Of a stretch of 29,884 nucleotides of DNA, positions 1 to 8,300 are shown in pieces. Position 1 is the stretch's first letter. Each line of letters opens with the position of its first letter. The notes under the pieces are model-generated. The model saw only the letters and a list, made by a program, of their open reading frames with translations. It was not told the origin of the DNA and did not search any database. The position numbers and the translations under genes were made by a program. Source of the stretch: a virus; IMG/VR virus record IMGVR_UViG_3300031658_000069, positions 1 to 29,884 of that record; one strand, written 5' to 3'.

Positions 1-41
1 TCGCTTGCCTTGGCTTCTAGCCAATCCGTGTAGATGCTCAT
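1..41 (-). CDS. Start of an unidentified early gene (partial)
   Basis: Reading the minus strand, an ATG at 41-39 overlaps the TGA stop of the upstream Sak4-like gene (ATGA overlap) and opens a frame MSIYTDWLEAKAS that runs off the window. The 4-base overlap indicates translational coupling in a minus-strand early operon. Only 13 residues are visible, so the product cannot be named; phage Sak4-type ATPase genes are often followed by other replication or recombination genes. Confidence 0.6.
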   Translation of the reverse strand, partial: MSIYTDWLEAKAS

Positions 42-703
42 TTTGCACCCCCAACCTTAGCAATGATCTCGCCAAGATCTGGCGTTTCCCACGCATCAAG
101 CTTGCCGCTGCGGTCCTTAGCCAGCCATAGGCCATCGGAGTCGCACATTAATGCACGCTGAGTCTTGCCGTCTTCGTCTTTTTCAATGCGAAGTGCGAGC
201 ACCTCATCAAAGAAGTACGGTAGTTTTTGCGCGGTTTTATTTCCTGGAAGAGACGGGAAGTACAACATGCGCCCCATTTCATCCTGCTGCTTTTCTAATT
301 TAGCAGTCATTAAAACGTGCATATCCAGATCACGGAAGGCGCGAATAATCTCGCTCAACTGCACATCCATCTCCCCGTATGCTGCCCGGCCATCCTTGTT
401 TATTTTCTTCTCGTGAGCCAATACTACCTCGGCAATTTCAGAGATGGAGTCCAGAACAACCGACTCAAATTCGTCTGAAGATTCCAACCAAGCATAAGCT
501 TCGTGAAGATCAGTCATACTTTTTATTTCTATAAAAGGTATATTGTCATCCTTCAATGAGAGCAGTCCGCCCTCAGCTGATAGAACAACTGGTTTAGGTA
601 GTGTCTTCGACAGCGTGGTTTTACCGCAACCCGCTTGACCGTAGACCAAAACCTTTAGACCCTTATTGCTTAGGTCGCCTGTACTTAGTAGCTGTATAGC
701 CAT
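38..703 (-). CDS. Sak4-like phage recombination ATPase (RecA-fold, AAA_24 type)
   Basis: The 221-residue protein is a single P-loop ATPase domain. Walker A is GQAGCGKT (about residues 22-29), and a hydrophobic strand ending in Asp85 (SVVLDSIS) fits Walker B. The shape (short N-terminus, P-loop at once, 'SAEGG' after the first helix, total near 220 residues) is that of phage Sak4-type RecA-like proteins, which work with single-strand annealing or recombination during phage replication. The start ATG at 703 is preceded on the minus strand by AAAGGA with good spacing. It is transcribed away from the primase genes and overlaps the next minus-strand gene by four bases. The family assignment is good; the exact role (annealing, repair or recombination-dependent replication) is inferred from family knowledge. 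Confidence 0.82.
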   Translation of the reverse strand: MAIQLLSTGDLSNKGLKVLVYGQAGCGKTTLSKTLPKPVVLSAEGGLLSLKDDNIPFIEIKSMTDLHEAYAWLESSDEFESVVLDSISEIAEVVLAHEKKINKDGRAAYGEMDVQLSEIIRAFRDLDMHVLMTAKLEKQQDEMGRMLYFPSLPGNKTAQKLPYFFDEVLALRIEKDEDGKTQRALMCDSDGLWLAKDRSGKLDAWETPDLGEIIAKVGGAK

Positions 704-721
704 TATGTTTATCCTTTTTAA

Positions 722-753
722 AACTTCGGCTGGAAAGATTTCCGCTTGAAGTT
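722..753. promoter_or_regulatory. 32-base inverted repeat in the divergent control region
   Basis: Arms 722-736 and 739-753 are separated by GA. The outer six bases (AACTTC/GAAGTT) and inner five (GGAAA/TTTCC) are perfect complements; the middle four pair mostly as G-T. It lies between the divergent Sak4-like and helix-turn-helix genes. It is a candidate operator for the adjacent HTH protein or a leader hairpin for the minus-strand transcript. Binding is inferred. Confidence 0.4.
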
Positions 754-759
754 GTTGCT

Positions 760-788
760 ATCGTATCCTCTTTAATGCATGATAACAA
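760..788 (-). promoter_or_regulatory. Candidate sigma-70-like promoter for the minus-strand early operon
   Basis: On the minus strand, TTGTTA (788-783) and TACGAT (765-760) are separated by 17 bases; each matches four of six consensus positions. It would start transcription near 753, immediately at the inverted repeat 722-753, and read into the Sak4-like gene. On the plus strand only a weaker pair is seen (TTGAAG 746-751, TTTAAT 771-776, 19-base spacer). Confidence 0.35.
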
Positions 789-826
789 GCATTGAAGGTA
801 AAAAAATTAACATAAGGATGAAAAAA

Positions 827-1009
827 ATGACTTTAGACCAAATCAGAGAGCAGCTTGCAGACAGCAACCTGCGTAAGGTTGCCGAAGCATGTGGCCTGCA
901 CTATAACGTAGTGACCAGGCTAATGAAGGGCGACACGGACCCACGCTACTCAACAGTTGAGCTTTTGGCCAACTATATAAAGGCGCGGGAACATGGCCAA
1001 AATATTTGA
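827..1009 (+). CDS. Small helix-turn-helix DNA-binding protein
   Basis: A 60-residue protein from the ATG at 827. This start is chosen because AAGGA (814-818) sits eight bases upstream; in-frame ATGs at 779 and 818 would give up to 76 residues but lack a good ribosome site. Residues about 13-45 (VAEACGLHYNVVTRLMKG) form a typical helix-turn-helix of the XRE/Cro kind, followed by a short helix (VELLANYI). The gene overlaps the primase-helicase by 17 bases, so the two are co-translated. It faces the divergent minus-strand operon across a region with an inverted repeat, so it may act as a Cro-like early regulator. No integrase or other lysogeny gene is seen, so calling it a lysogeny repressor would be unsupported. 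Confidence 0.65.
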   Translation: MTLDQIREQLADSNLRKVAEACGLHYNVVTRLMKGDTDPRYSTVELLANYIKAREHGQNI

Positions 1010-3017
1010 TCACCCTTTTAGACCGCTAGAAGCTCCCAAGGCTGATCCGCCAGAATTCCAGTTAATCGCTGCAATGGTGGCGTCAGGATTAGTTCCTCCT
1101 GATAAGGTCCACCTCGATGGCCAGCTCCACAGATGGGGCGGAAGCGGCAAGCGAGACAAGAACAGTTGGTACTGTTGCTTTGCCGATGGCATTCCTGCTG
1201 GCAGATTTGGCGATTGGCGCTTAGATCTTGAGGTCACTTGGCGAGCAGACGTTGGACGAGCGTTGACTAGTGCAGAGCAGATGGCCCACAGTCGCAGATT
1301 GAGTGAGTCTAAAAAAGTTCGTGACGCTGAAGTGGCCCAGAAACGTGAAGTCGCAAGCCATACAGTTGAAACTATCTGGAGTAAGTGTACAGGATCTGAG
1401 GATACTCACCCGTACCTGCAGCAGAAGGGAATCAGCTCCCATGGCTCTCGTGTGACTGGCGATGGACGCCTGGCCCTGCCTTTATATGGCACAGATGATA
1501 GTATTAGTAGCCTGCAGTACATTAGCTCGGAAGGCGGTAAGCAATTCCATGCTGGTGGTGCAGTGTCTGGAAAGTTCTGGACCCTGGGCACTATGGACGA
1601 GGATGGACCGCTCTTTATTGCTGAAGGCTTTGCTACGGCGGCAACCATTACCGAAACCACAGGCAGGCCATGTGTTGTAGCCTACAGCGCCAGTAACCTG
1701 CCCGCAGTCACTGAAGTCATGCGTCAAAAATACGGTGCTGGCCAAGAAATAATTGTCGTGGCAGACAACGACGATCACGGCGTGGGGAAGAAATATGCAG
1801 ATATGGCGGCTGACAAATACGGCGCTAAAGTGATCATGCCGCCCATCAATGGTGACGCTAACGACTACGCCAAGGAGACTAGCGAACAAGACTTACTGGA
1901 TCTACTTTTGCCACCCTCCAGCAGCATCTACGACACACTTCGAGTGGTCAGCGGTGACTCTCTGCCAGAGGAATACAACGCCCCGGACGAGCTAATCCAG
2001 GACATGATTGTGCGTAAGTCGCAGTCGCTTTTGTTCGGTGACAGTAACTCAGGCAAGACCTTTTACGCTTTGTCAATGGCCCATTCTATCTGTGAAGGCG
2101 TGAATTTTATGGGAAAGAAAGTAGAACAAGGCGCGGTAATATACCTGGCAACAGAGAGTCCAGCAAGTGTCATCAGCCGGGTTCAAGCCATAAAAGACTA
2201 CCATAACTGCCAAATGAAGAACCTTTTCATCGTCCAAATCCCCATCAATTTCTTTACCAGCGACCAACATGCCATCGAAGTTATTGCCCTCATTAAGCAG
2301 GTTGAGGCCGACACAGGCGTCAAGGTTAACCTCGTTATTGGTGACACATTAGCTCGCATGACAGCAGGTGCAAACGAGAACTCTGGCGAGGATATGGTGC
2401 CCATTTTGCAGCGCATAGACTCGGTTATTTACGAGGCTAATACTGCCTTTTTAATCATCCACCACAGTGGTAAAGATGCGTCCAGAGGTGCTCGTGGTAG
2501 CTCAACAATCAGAGCCCATATAGACACTGAAATCTACGTGGTAGAGGAGAATCTACAGCGCACAGCGACCATAACCAAGCAACGAGAACTGCCCTCAAAG
2601 GGCGTTGAAATACCCTTTAAGTTGGCCGTTGTGGAGATGGGAATCAGCAAATTTGGCGAGCAAGTCAGCACCTGTGTCGCAGTATTTGATGACGAAGAGC
2701 GCGTCCAAAAGGTCAAAAAAGACTCCAAAATAGAGAAGAATAAGAAGCTTATTGAGCGTGCCTGGTGGTCAGGTGGTGCAGAAATTCGCCCATTTAAAGA
2801 CTCAAACGTGCCTTATATTAGCACCTCAGCCTTCAAAGAAATGCTAAGAAATGATGGATTAAAGGACTCAGCCATCAACAATTACATGAAGCCAAGCTAC
2901 GATAATGGTCCTATATGTGTGCTAATAAACGGCGAAATAATCGCCAAACATGAGCATGGATATGTCATTTTAGACCTCATTATGGCCTCTGCTTTTATGC
3001 TCAGGAAGGGTAAATAA
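993..3017 (+). CDS. Primase-helicase (TOPRIM plus RecA-like helicase)
   Basis: The 674-residue protein combines RNA primer synthesis with DNA unwinding at the phage fork. The N-terminal part has a phage primase signature (DGQLHRW, then WYCCFADGIPAGRFGDWR, residues 42-76). The TOPRIM domain follows: Glu211 in IAEG and the acidic cluster DNDD (258-261). A RecA-like helicase domain has Walker A GDSNSGKT (349-356), Walker B ending IGD (about 449-451), and an IIHHSGKD...RGARGSS segment (488-504) typical of RepA/AAA_25-type helicases. The C-terminal 100 residues look like a winged-helix region. There is no clear CxxC zinc ribbon, unlike T7 gp4. The start ATG lies inside the end of the HTH gene with only a weak ribosome site, consistent with coupling. 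The repeat array just downstream (3029-3145) may be its replication origin. Confidence 0.88.
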   Translation: MAKIFDHPFRPLEAPKADPPEFQLIAAMVASGLVPPDKVHLDGQLHRWGGSGKRDKNSWYCCFADGIPAGRFGDWRLDLEVTWRADVGRALTSAEQMAHSRRLSESKKVRDAEVAQKREVASHTVETIWSKCTGSEDTHPYLQQKGISSHGSRVTGDGRLALPLYGTDDSISSLQYISSEGGKQFHAGGAVSGKFWTLGTMDEDGPLFIAEGFATAATITETTGRPCVVAYSASNLPAVTEVMRQKYGAGQEIIVVADNDDHGVGKKYADMAADKYGAKVIMPPINGDANDYAKETSEQDLLDLLLPPSSSIYDTLRVVSGDSLPEEYNAPDELIQDMIVRKSQSLLFGDSNSGKTFYALSMAHSICEGVNFMGKKVEQGAVIYLATESPASVISRVQAIKDYHNCQMKNLFIVQIPINFFTSDQHAIEVIALIKQVEADTGVKVNLVIGDTLARMTAGANENSGEDMVPILQRIDSVIYEANTAFLIIHHSGKDASRGARGSSTIRAHIDTEIYVVEENLQRTATITKQRELPSKGVEIPFKLAVVEMGISKFGEQVSTCVAVFDDEERVQKVKKDSKIEKNKKLIERAWWSGGAEIRPFKDSNVPYISTSAFKEMLRNDGLKDSAINNYMKPSYDNGPICVLINGEIIAKHEHGYVILDLIMASAFMLRKGK

Positions 3018-3028
3018 TGGCTCTCAAT

Positions 3029-3145
3029 AAAGGTACAAGAAGGTACATTGTACCTATTTTGTACCTTGTACCTTTTACCGTCAAAAGTGTACTAAAAAGG
3101 TACATAAAGGTACAACAACCCTTTAGGGGTTGTACCCTTGTACCT
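3029..3145. repeat. Array of GGTACA/TGTACC half-sites (candidate origin iterons or operator)
   Basis: Four direct GGTACA copies begin at 3032, 3042, 3099 and 3109; five inverted TGTACC copies begin at 3049, 3060, 3067, 3131 and 3139. A near copy, TGTACT, lies at 3088. Two half-sites make the perfect 15-base palindrome AGGTACA-T-TGTACCT (3041-3055). A 7-bp hairpin, ACAACCC/GGGTTGT, spans 3115-3133. This is the only real gap between the primase-helicase and the packaging genes. Dense inverted and direct short repeats next to a primase gene fit an origin or a multi-site operator; which one is inference. Confidence 0.6.
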
Positions 3146-3193
3146 AAGTACTAACCCAAGTTTCTTGGCCTATGGTTAAGATCATAATTAAAG

Positions 3194-3202
3194 TGATATA
3201 AT
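3194..3202 (+). promoter_or_regulatory. Extended -10 promoter for the packaging/head operon
   Basis: TGA-TATAAT (3194-3202) is a perfect extended -10 element; a -35 at 17 bases (GGTTAA, 3174-3179) is poor, as is common for extended -10 promoters. It lies 42 bases before the small terminase start and just after the GGTACA array. The same AAGTG-(1-2 bases)-TATAATA pattern recurs before 13770, suggesting a shared phage promoter class read by host RNA polymerase. Confidence 0.55.
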
Positions 3203-3243
3203 ATTCGCTTGAATAAATCGACTGGCTAACGGAGACGATTGTG

Positions 3244-3735
3244 ATGCGCTACAAAGATGCAGAAAAGAATAAGATCAGCGAAAAAGTATTCGCTCTCATG
3301 GAGACAGGACTTCCTTGTGGAAAGTCTTGCTTCAAGGTTGGTGTTCCTAAGAGTACGTTTCTCGGATGGGTGAAGCCGGAAGGCAAGCTTGCCGACCAGT
3401 ACGCGGGCGCGCGCGAGGCAATGATACACGCAATTGCTGAAGAAGTGCTACAGATTTCCGACACCGAGCCGGTGTCAATTGTTGACCAGCACGGCATCTC
3501 TCGTTATGACTCTGCTGCAGTGCAGCATCAACGCTTGATGGTGGACAGTAGAAAATGGCTGCTCTCCAAGATGATGCCAAAAGTCTATGGCGACAAAACA
3601 ACACAAGAAGTCACTGGTGCAAATGGTGGCCCTCTCACAATCACAGCTCTCGACCTCAAGAACCTGACGGACGAAGAGCTCGACAATATGGACTACCTTA
3701 TGTCCAAAGGATCTAAAGAAGCTGACGTAAAATGA
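3244..3735 (+). CDS. Terminase small subunit
   Basis: The 163-residue protein should recognise phage DNA and regulate the packaging motor. Residues about 12-45 form a helix-turn-helix (ALMETGLPCGKSCFKVGV, then STFLGWV). A central helix (IAEEVLQISD) is followed by a conserved C-terminal segment (RLMVDSRKWLLSKMMPKVYG) that is the hallmark of Sf6-gp1-like small terminases. It directly precedes, and overlaps by four bases, the large subunit. GGAG (3231-3234) serves either the ATG at 3244 or a GTG one codon earlier at 3241; the ATG is preferred. The C-terminal acidic tail (LTDEELDNMDYLMSKG) is likely the contact to the large subunit or portal, by analogy with the family. Confidence 0.85.
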   Translation: MRYKDAEKNKISEKVFALMETGLPCGKSCFKVGVPKSTFLGWVKPEGKLADQYAGAREAMIHAIAEEVLQISDTEPVSIVDQHGISRYDSAAVQHQRLMVDSRKWLLSKMMPKVYGDKTTQEVTGANGGPLTITALDLKNLTDEELDNMDYLMSKGSKEADVK

Positions 3736-5300
3736 ACTCGATGTCGCCAGCTCTTGTAGCCGAGGCCATCCAGTACGAAAGAGACAGGCGACTCGCCTCG
3801 GCATCACTGTACGCATTCGTTCGCCAGTCTTGGCACGTTGTTGAACCTGGTGTTCCTTTTGTTGAGTCCTGGCACATCCAAGAGATCTGCGAGCACTTGG
3901 AGGCCATCAGCTCTGGTGATATTCGCAAACTACTGATCAATATTCCCCCCAGGCATTCAAAATCCACAATCGTCTCAGTAATCTGGCCGATGTGGGAGTG
4001 GCTGACTGACCCGGCACAGAAGTTTCTGTGCGCATCTTATTCTGGTGCTCTCTCGATCCGTGACAATCTCAAGGCTCGACGACTGATTCAATCGCCCTGG
4101 TATCAAGAGCGCTGGGGTCACATGTTCAAGCTATCCGGCGACCAGAACGCAAAGCAACGCTTTGAGAACTCTGCTACCGGGTATCGCATCGCAACATCGG
4201 TTGGTGGTACTGCAACTGGTGAGGGTGGCTCCCGGCTACTGCTCGACGATCCGCACGCTGCCCAGGAGGCGCAATCCGATGCAATCCGGGAGTCATCGCT
4301 CGAATGGTTCGACCAGGTGTGGTCCACACGACTAAACGACCCCAAGAAGGATGCAATGGTGACCGTCATGCAGCGTTTGCATGAAAGAGACATCAGTGGC
4401 CACATTCTAGAAGATATTGGCGGGTGGGAGCATCTGATGATCCCGGCAGAGTGGGACGGCAAGCGCCGCAAGACTAGCCTGGGCCAGTATGATCCTCGCA
4501 CCAAGAAGGGCGAGCTGATATGTCCTGAGCGTTTTGGTGAGGATGAGGTTAAAGATTTGAAGCGCCTGCTCGGTGTTTACGGCACGGCGGGTCAGCTGCA
4601 GCAAGATCCGAACCCATCTGAGGGCGGTATACTCAAGACTGACTACATCGAGATGTGGCCGCACAAGCGTGGCCTGCCGCCGTTTGAGTATATCCTGCAG
4701 AGCTATGACTGCGCGTTCACTGAGAAGACGACCGGCGACCCAACAGCGTGCAGCGTGTGGGCCGTGTTCACTCACGATGGAAAGCGCAACGTCATGCTGA
4801 TCGACGCCTGGGATGAGCACCTAAGCTACCCGGATCTGCGCGCCAGGGCGATCAAGGACTGGGCCACAGAGTACGGCGGCATGAGCAAAGAGAGCGAGTT
4901 CTCTAGGCCACGACGACCTGACAGAATCTTGGTCGAGGCCAAAGCGTCTGGACAATCTTTGCTTCAAGACCTAAGATTGGCTAATGTCCCGGCGATTGGC
5001 TACAATCCGGGTAACGCTGACAAGGTTAGCCGGGCCCACCAGGCAGCCCCAACACTGGAGCTCGGCATGGTGTGGATACCTGAGTCTAAGAAGAATCCAG
5101 GCCACTTTGTGACCTGGGCGCATGATTTCGTCAAGCAATTGTCGAAGTTTCCTGTTGCGCCGCACGATGACTACGTTGATACTTTCACGCAGGCCATCAT
5201 ATATTTTAAGAATGATCGCTGGTTTGAGTTGCCACAGGCAAAAGATCCCGACGAGCGCAAAGTCGAGAGAACGGCTAGGACTAACCCTTACGCAGCTTAG
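3732..5300 (+). CDS. Terminase large subunit (packaging ATPase and nuclease)
   Basis: The 522-residue motor pumps DNA into the prohead through the portal and cuts the concatemer. The ATPase half has a Walker A variant, NIPPRHSKST (70-79), and Walker B LLLDDPH (169-175). The RNase H-like nuclease half shows the expected acidic residues: Asp326 in SYDCAF, Glu402 in VEAK, and Asp479/Asp480/Asp483 in PHDDYVD. Length and motif order are normal, and all visible catalytic residues are present. The ATG overlaps the small-subunit stop (ATGA). The P-x-x-H-S-K-S form of Walker A is a usual variant in this terminase family, not a defect. Confidence 0.95.
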   Translation: MNSMSPALVAEAIQYERDRRLASASLYAFVRQSWHVVEPGVPFVESWHIQEICEHLEAISSGDIRKLLINIPPRHSKSTIVSVIWPMWEWLTDPAQKFLCASYSGALSIRDNLKARRLIQSPWYQERWGHMFKLSGDQNAKQRFENSATGYRIATSVGGTATGEGGSRLLLDDPHAAQEAQSDAIRESSLEWFDQVWSTRLNDPKKDAMVTVMQRLHERDISGHILEDIGGWEHLMIPAEWDGKRRKTSLGQYDPRTKKGELICPERFGEDEVKDLKRLLGVYGTAGQLQQDPNPSEGGILKTDYIEMWPHKRGLPPFEYILQSYDCAFTEKTTGDPTACSVWAVFTHDGKRNVMLIDAWDEHLSYPDLRARAIKDWATEYGGMSKESEFSRPRRPDRILVEAKASGQSLLQDLRLANVPAIGYNPGNADKVSRAHQAAPTLELGMVWIPESKKNPGHFVTWAHDFVKQLSKFPVAPHDDYVDTFTQAIIYFKNDRWFELPQAKDPDERKVERTARTNPYAA

Positions 5301-5312
5301 GAGTACACTATT

Positions 5313-8300
5313 TTGAGAGGCAATGCATTCCAACGAGGCCGTTCACCGCTGCAGAGATTTGCTCAAGGCTCGGACGAGCCGGTAGCAGAGATCAGCCAGC
5401 CATACCAGCCATCCAGCTCAATACCTAATGTTATTGGTGACGTAATCACCGACACAGTCTCTGGAATGTTCGGCCCCATCGGCGCGTCAGCCATTTCTCT
5501 TGGCGAGCAATACTTCACCGACCATACGATGGAGGAGCTTGAGGCGAACAACGCAGCTTACAATAAAGCCTTTAACTACAATCCCCGGACCGCCGGTGGC
5601 CAGGCCATCAACAAGGGCGCCATGGATCTTATGACCCAGGGCGTTACGGCTGGGATGGAAGCATACAGCGAAAACAAGGACAGCCTGGGCCCGATACCTG
5701 GCATGGTTGACTACGGGCTTGAGAAGTACAACGAGCTCGACCCTGAGACTCAGTTTGCTTTAGGCAATGTGCTAACTGTTGGCGAGGTTCTGCCTATTGG
5801 CAAAGCGGCCAGCATGGTCAAGCAAGGAGTGAAAGGCGCAGTAGACACCAGAAGGATAGGCCGTGCAGCTGATTTAGTGCCGGACGAAAGCGCTTACCTG
5901 CCCCTCCAGGATAGACTGGAAGAGATGGGAGCTCGGCAGCTGGCCGTCGATGATGTCCCGCCGGTTCCGGAAGTTGCTGTTGTATTGACAGATATTGACC
6001 ACCGCCTAACACCAATGGCGCGTGGAGTTGCAGATAAGCGAATTGCCCTGGAGAAAGAGATGGCTCTGCTAGAGGCGGAGCGATCTGGCAAAAAGCCAAA
6101 GGCTGTCCAGAGTCGCGTTAAAATCGACGACCTGGCAAAAACATTTGATGAGGACCACCTCAACGTACATGGCAGAAAGCTAGACCCGACAGTGCCAGAG
6201 GACCAGTTAACAGCTGCGCGAATCATTGCCGCCGACATCGACGAACAGATGACGCAAGCAAACTCCGGCGCAGGATGGTATGATGCCGATGTTGAGAAGA
6301 CTTTCCAGATGCTGGGCGAGATACCTGGCCTAGAAGCATTAAAGAATAATGAGACGAAAAGAATAATCTGGTCGGCTCTTGCTGCGCCTACATCAATTGG
6401 GCAGAAGGTTATAGGCAACACGAAGGCGGCTACGGCTGCCATGTTGACCTATGCGCGAACCGGAGAGATCCCAACCGTAGCGCCAGGCAAGGGAGCAGTG
6501 ACCGAAGGCATACAGAATGCTGGGTGGGGCTTCAAGCAAAAGTCAGTAGAGCCTGGCATGAAAGTCATATCGAAGCTGCTCAGCAAGTACGGCGAAGAAG
6601 GTTTTGCAGACTGGTGGCTATCGCCTCACTCTCTAAAAGAGTTGACAGATATTAGGAAAGAGGCCGGGCTAGGCGGTGCGCCTACCGGGCTAAGTGGCGG
6701 CAAAGACAGCATCCACCTTGGAGCTATGATTCTTGGCGACAAGACAGGCCGCTTCTCTCTGAACATAAATGGATACGAGGGGACCACGAAAGACGTTTGG
6801 TATTCTCGTAGCTACAACCGCGCATTCGGTCAGATGTTTGGCGCGAACGATCCGAAGACTGGGTTGCCTGTAGTTCAGGGCGGGCCCAGGAATCAAACTG
6901 AACGCCGACAAATGGAAGCGTTCAACCAGCTGGTGCTGGACAATACTGCGTTAAAAGGATTATCAGAAGCCGATGCACAAGCGGTTCTGTGGTTCTATGA
7001 ACAAGGTTTATATTCCCGTCTAGGCGTTAAATCACGCCCAGGCTCATTTAGTGAAGGTGTAGGAGAAGTATATGGGTCTCTCGGAGTACGACAGCCAGTT
7101 CGCGGAAGCGATGGCATTGAAATTGAAATTGAACCGCCAGGCGCGCTCGAAGACTTCCGAGGCATCAGCGGTCGCAAGCGAGCCATCCGTGCAAACAGAC
7201 GGGCTGGCCTCGACGCGGGCACCGATAATGGCGGCGGTAATCTCTCGGAATCCGGGCCTTACCGAAGCGAAATTATCGAGAATGATGGACGAGATGGGCT
7301 TTTAAGCTTTTCCCCTGATCCAGCTACTCTAGGCAAATACCAGGCGGCAGGGCTCAACCTGCCGAACATCAACCAGGTAGACTCGCCATCCAACGCCGCA
7401 ACTTATAATACCGACATGACAGAAGCCATGTCTGGCCATGAGTTCGGCCCTCAAGTAGAAATCAAGAGTGCAGAAGACCTTGCTCAGGCAAGTCTGTTCC
7501 GCACCACCGATGGCAGCGGCTTTGCCATCAAGCCTGACGGCGATATTGTCGCCGTATTCACTTCCGCAGGCGAGCCCAAAGGCGGCTCTTACTCAATGAT
7601 CCAGGCAGCGGTCCAAGCGGGCGGCAAGAAGCTTGATGCATTCGATACCTATCTTCCAGACATTTACGAGTCAGCCGGATTCCGTCCAGTTGCCCGACTC
7701 CCGTGGAACGACGACTACGCCCCGGCAGGATGGGATAAGAAGACGTTCGTAGAGTTCAATAATGGCGAGCCAGATGTCGTTTTCTTTGTCCAAGATTCAA
7801 ACTACTTTGGTGGCGCAAAAGATGTCCCCATCGTTAAAGACTACGACCAGGCTGTTTCTCTTCAGGACCAGGCGCTGCAAGCTCTGGCCAATCCAGTAGA
7901 AGGTTTTGCTGCAGGCGGAATGGTTCGTCAAGAATACAACGCCGACCGCATCAACCAGATTGCTATGGATATTCAGGGTTACGCTGGAGGAGGCTTGATA
8001 GATAAAGCCATTCAGAAAGGCGCCGAGGCATTAGGCTTTGGCCATGACCGACAGCTTGCTATTAGCCAGGAAGCCGTGGACCTTACCAACGAAATGGTAG
8101 ACGCCGGGCTGATCGAAGAGCGCTACAGAGTTGAGCTCTTGGTTCCCAAGTCTGGCGAAGAACAGACCAGGCAGAACGCTGGCATCAGAGGCGATGAAGA
8201 GGTATTCAACGCCGTAAACCACGCGCTATTCTCCTATGATGCAGGGCAGAGCAAGATTGCTTCCATTGCCAGCCAGGCAAAAGAAATGTACCAGGGCGTA

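Noticed and set aside
827-1009. Lysogeny repressor
   Set aside because: The helix-turn-helix protein is only about 60 residues, lacks a dimerisation/cleavage domain, and no integrase, excisionase or attachment site is present.
3029-3145. Possible CRISPR array
   Set aside because: Repeat units are 6-7 bases, occur in both orientations and have irregular spacing; no spacer structure or cas genes.
3017-3154. 45-codon open frame starting with TAATG at the primase-helicase stop
   Set aside because: Its sequence consists almost entirely of translated GGTACA/TGTACC repeats (RYIVP, LYLVP, KRYIKV), and it has no ribosome site of its own. The repeats explain the frame better than a gene.
6995-7305. 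Frames on both strands inside the 1125-residue gene that could suggest a frameshift or nested gene
   Set aside because: The main frame is continuous with sensible composition throughout; no ribosome site supports the alternative frames.
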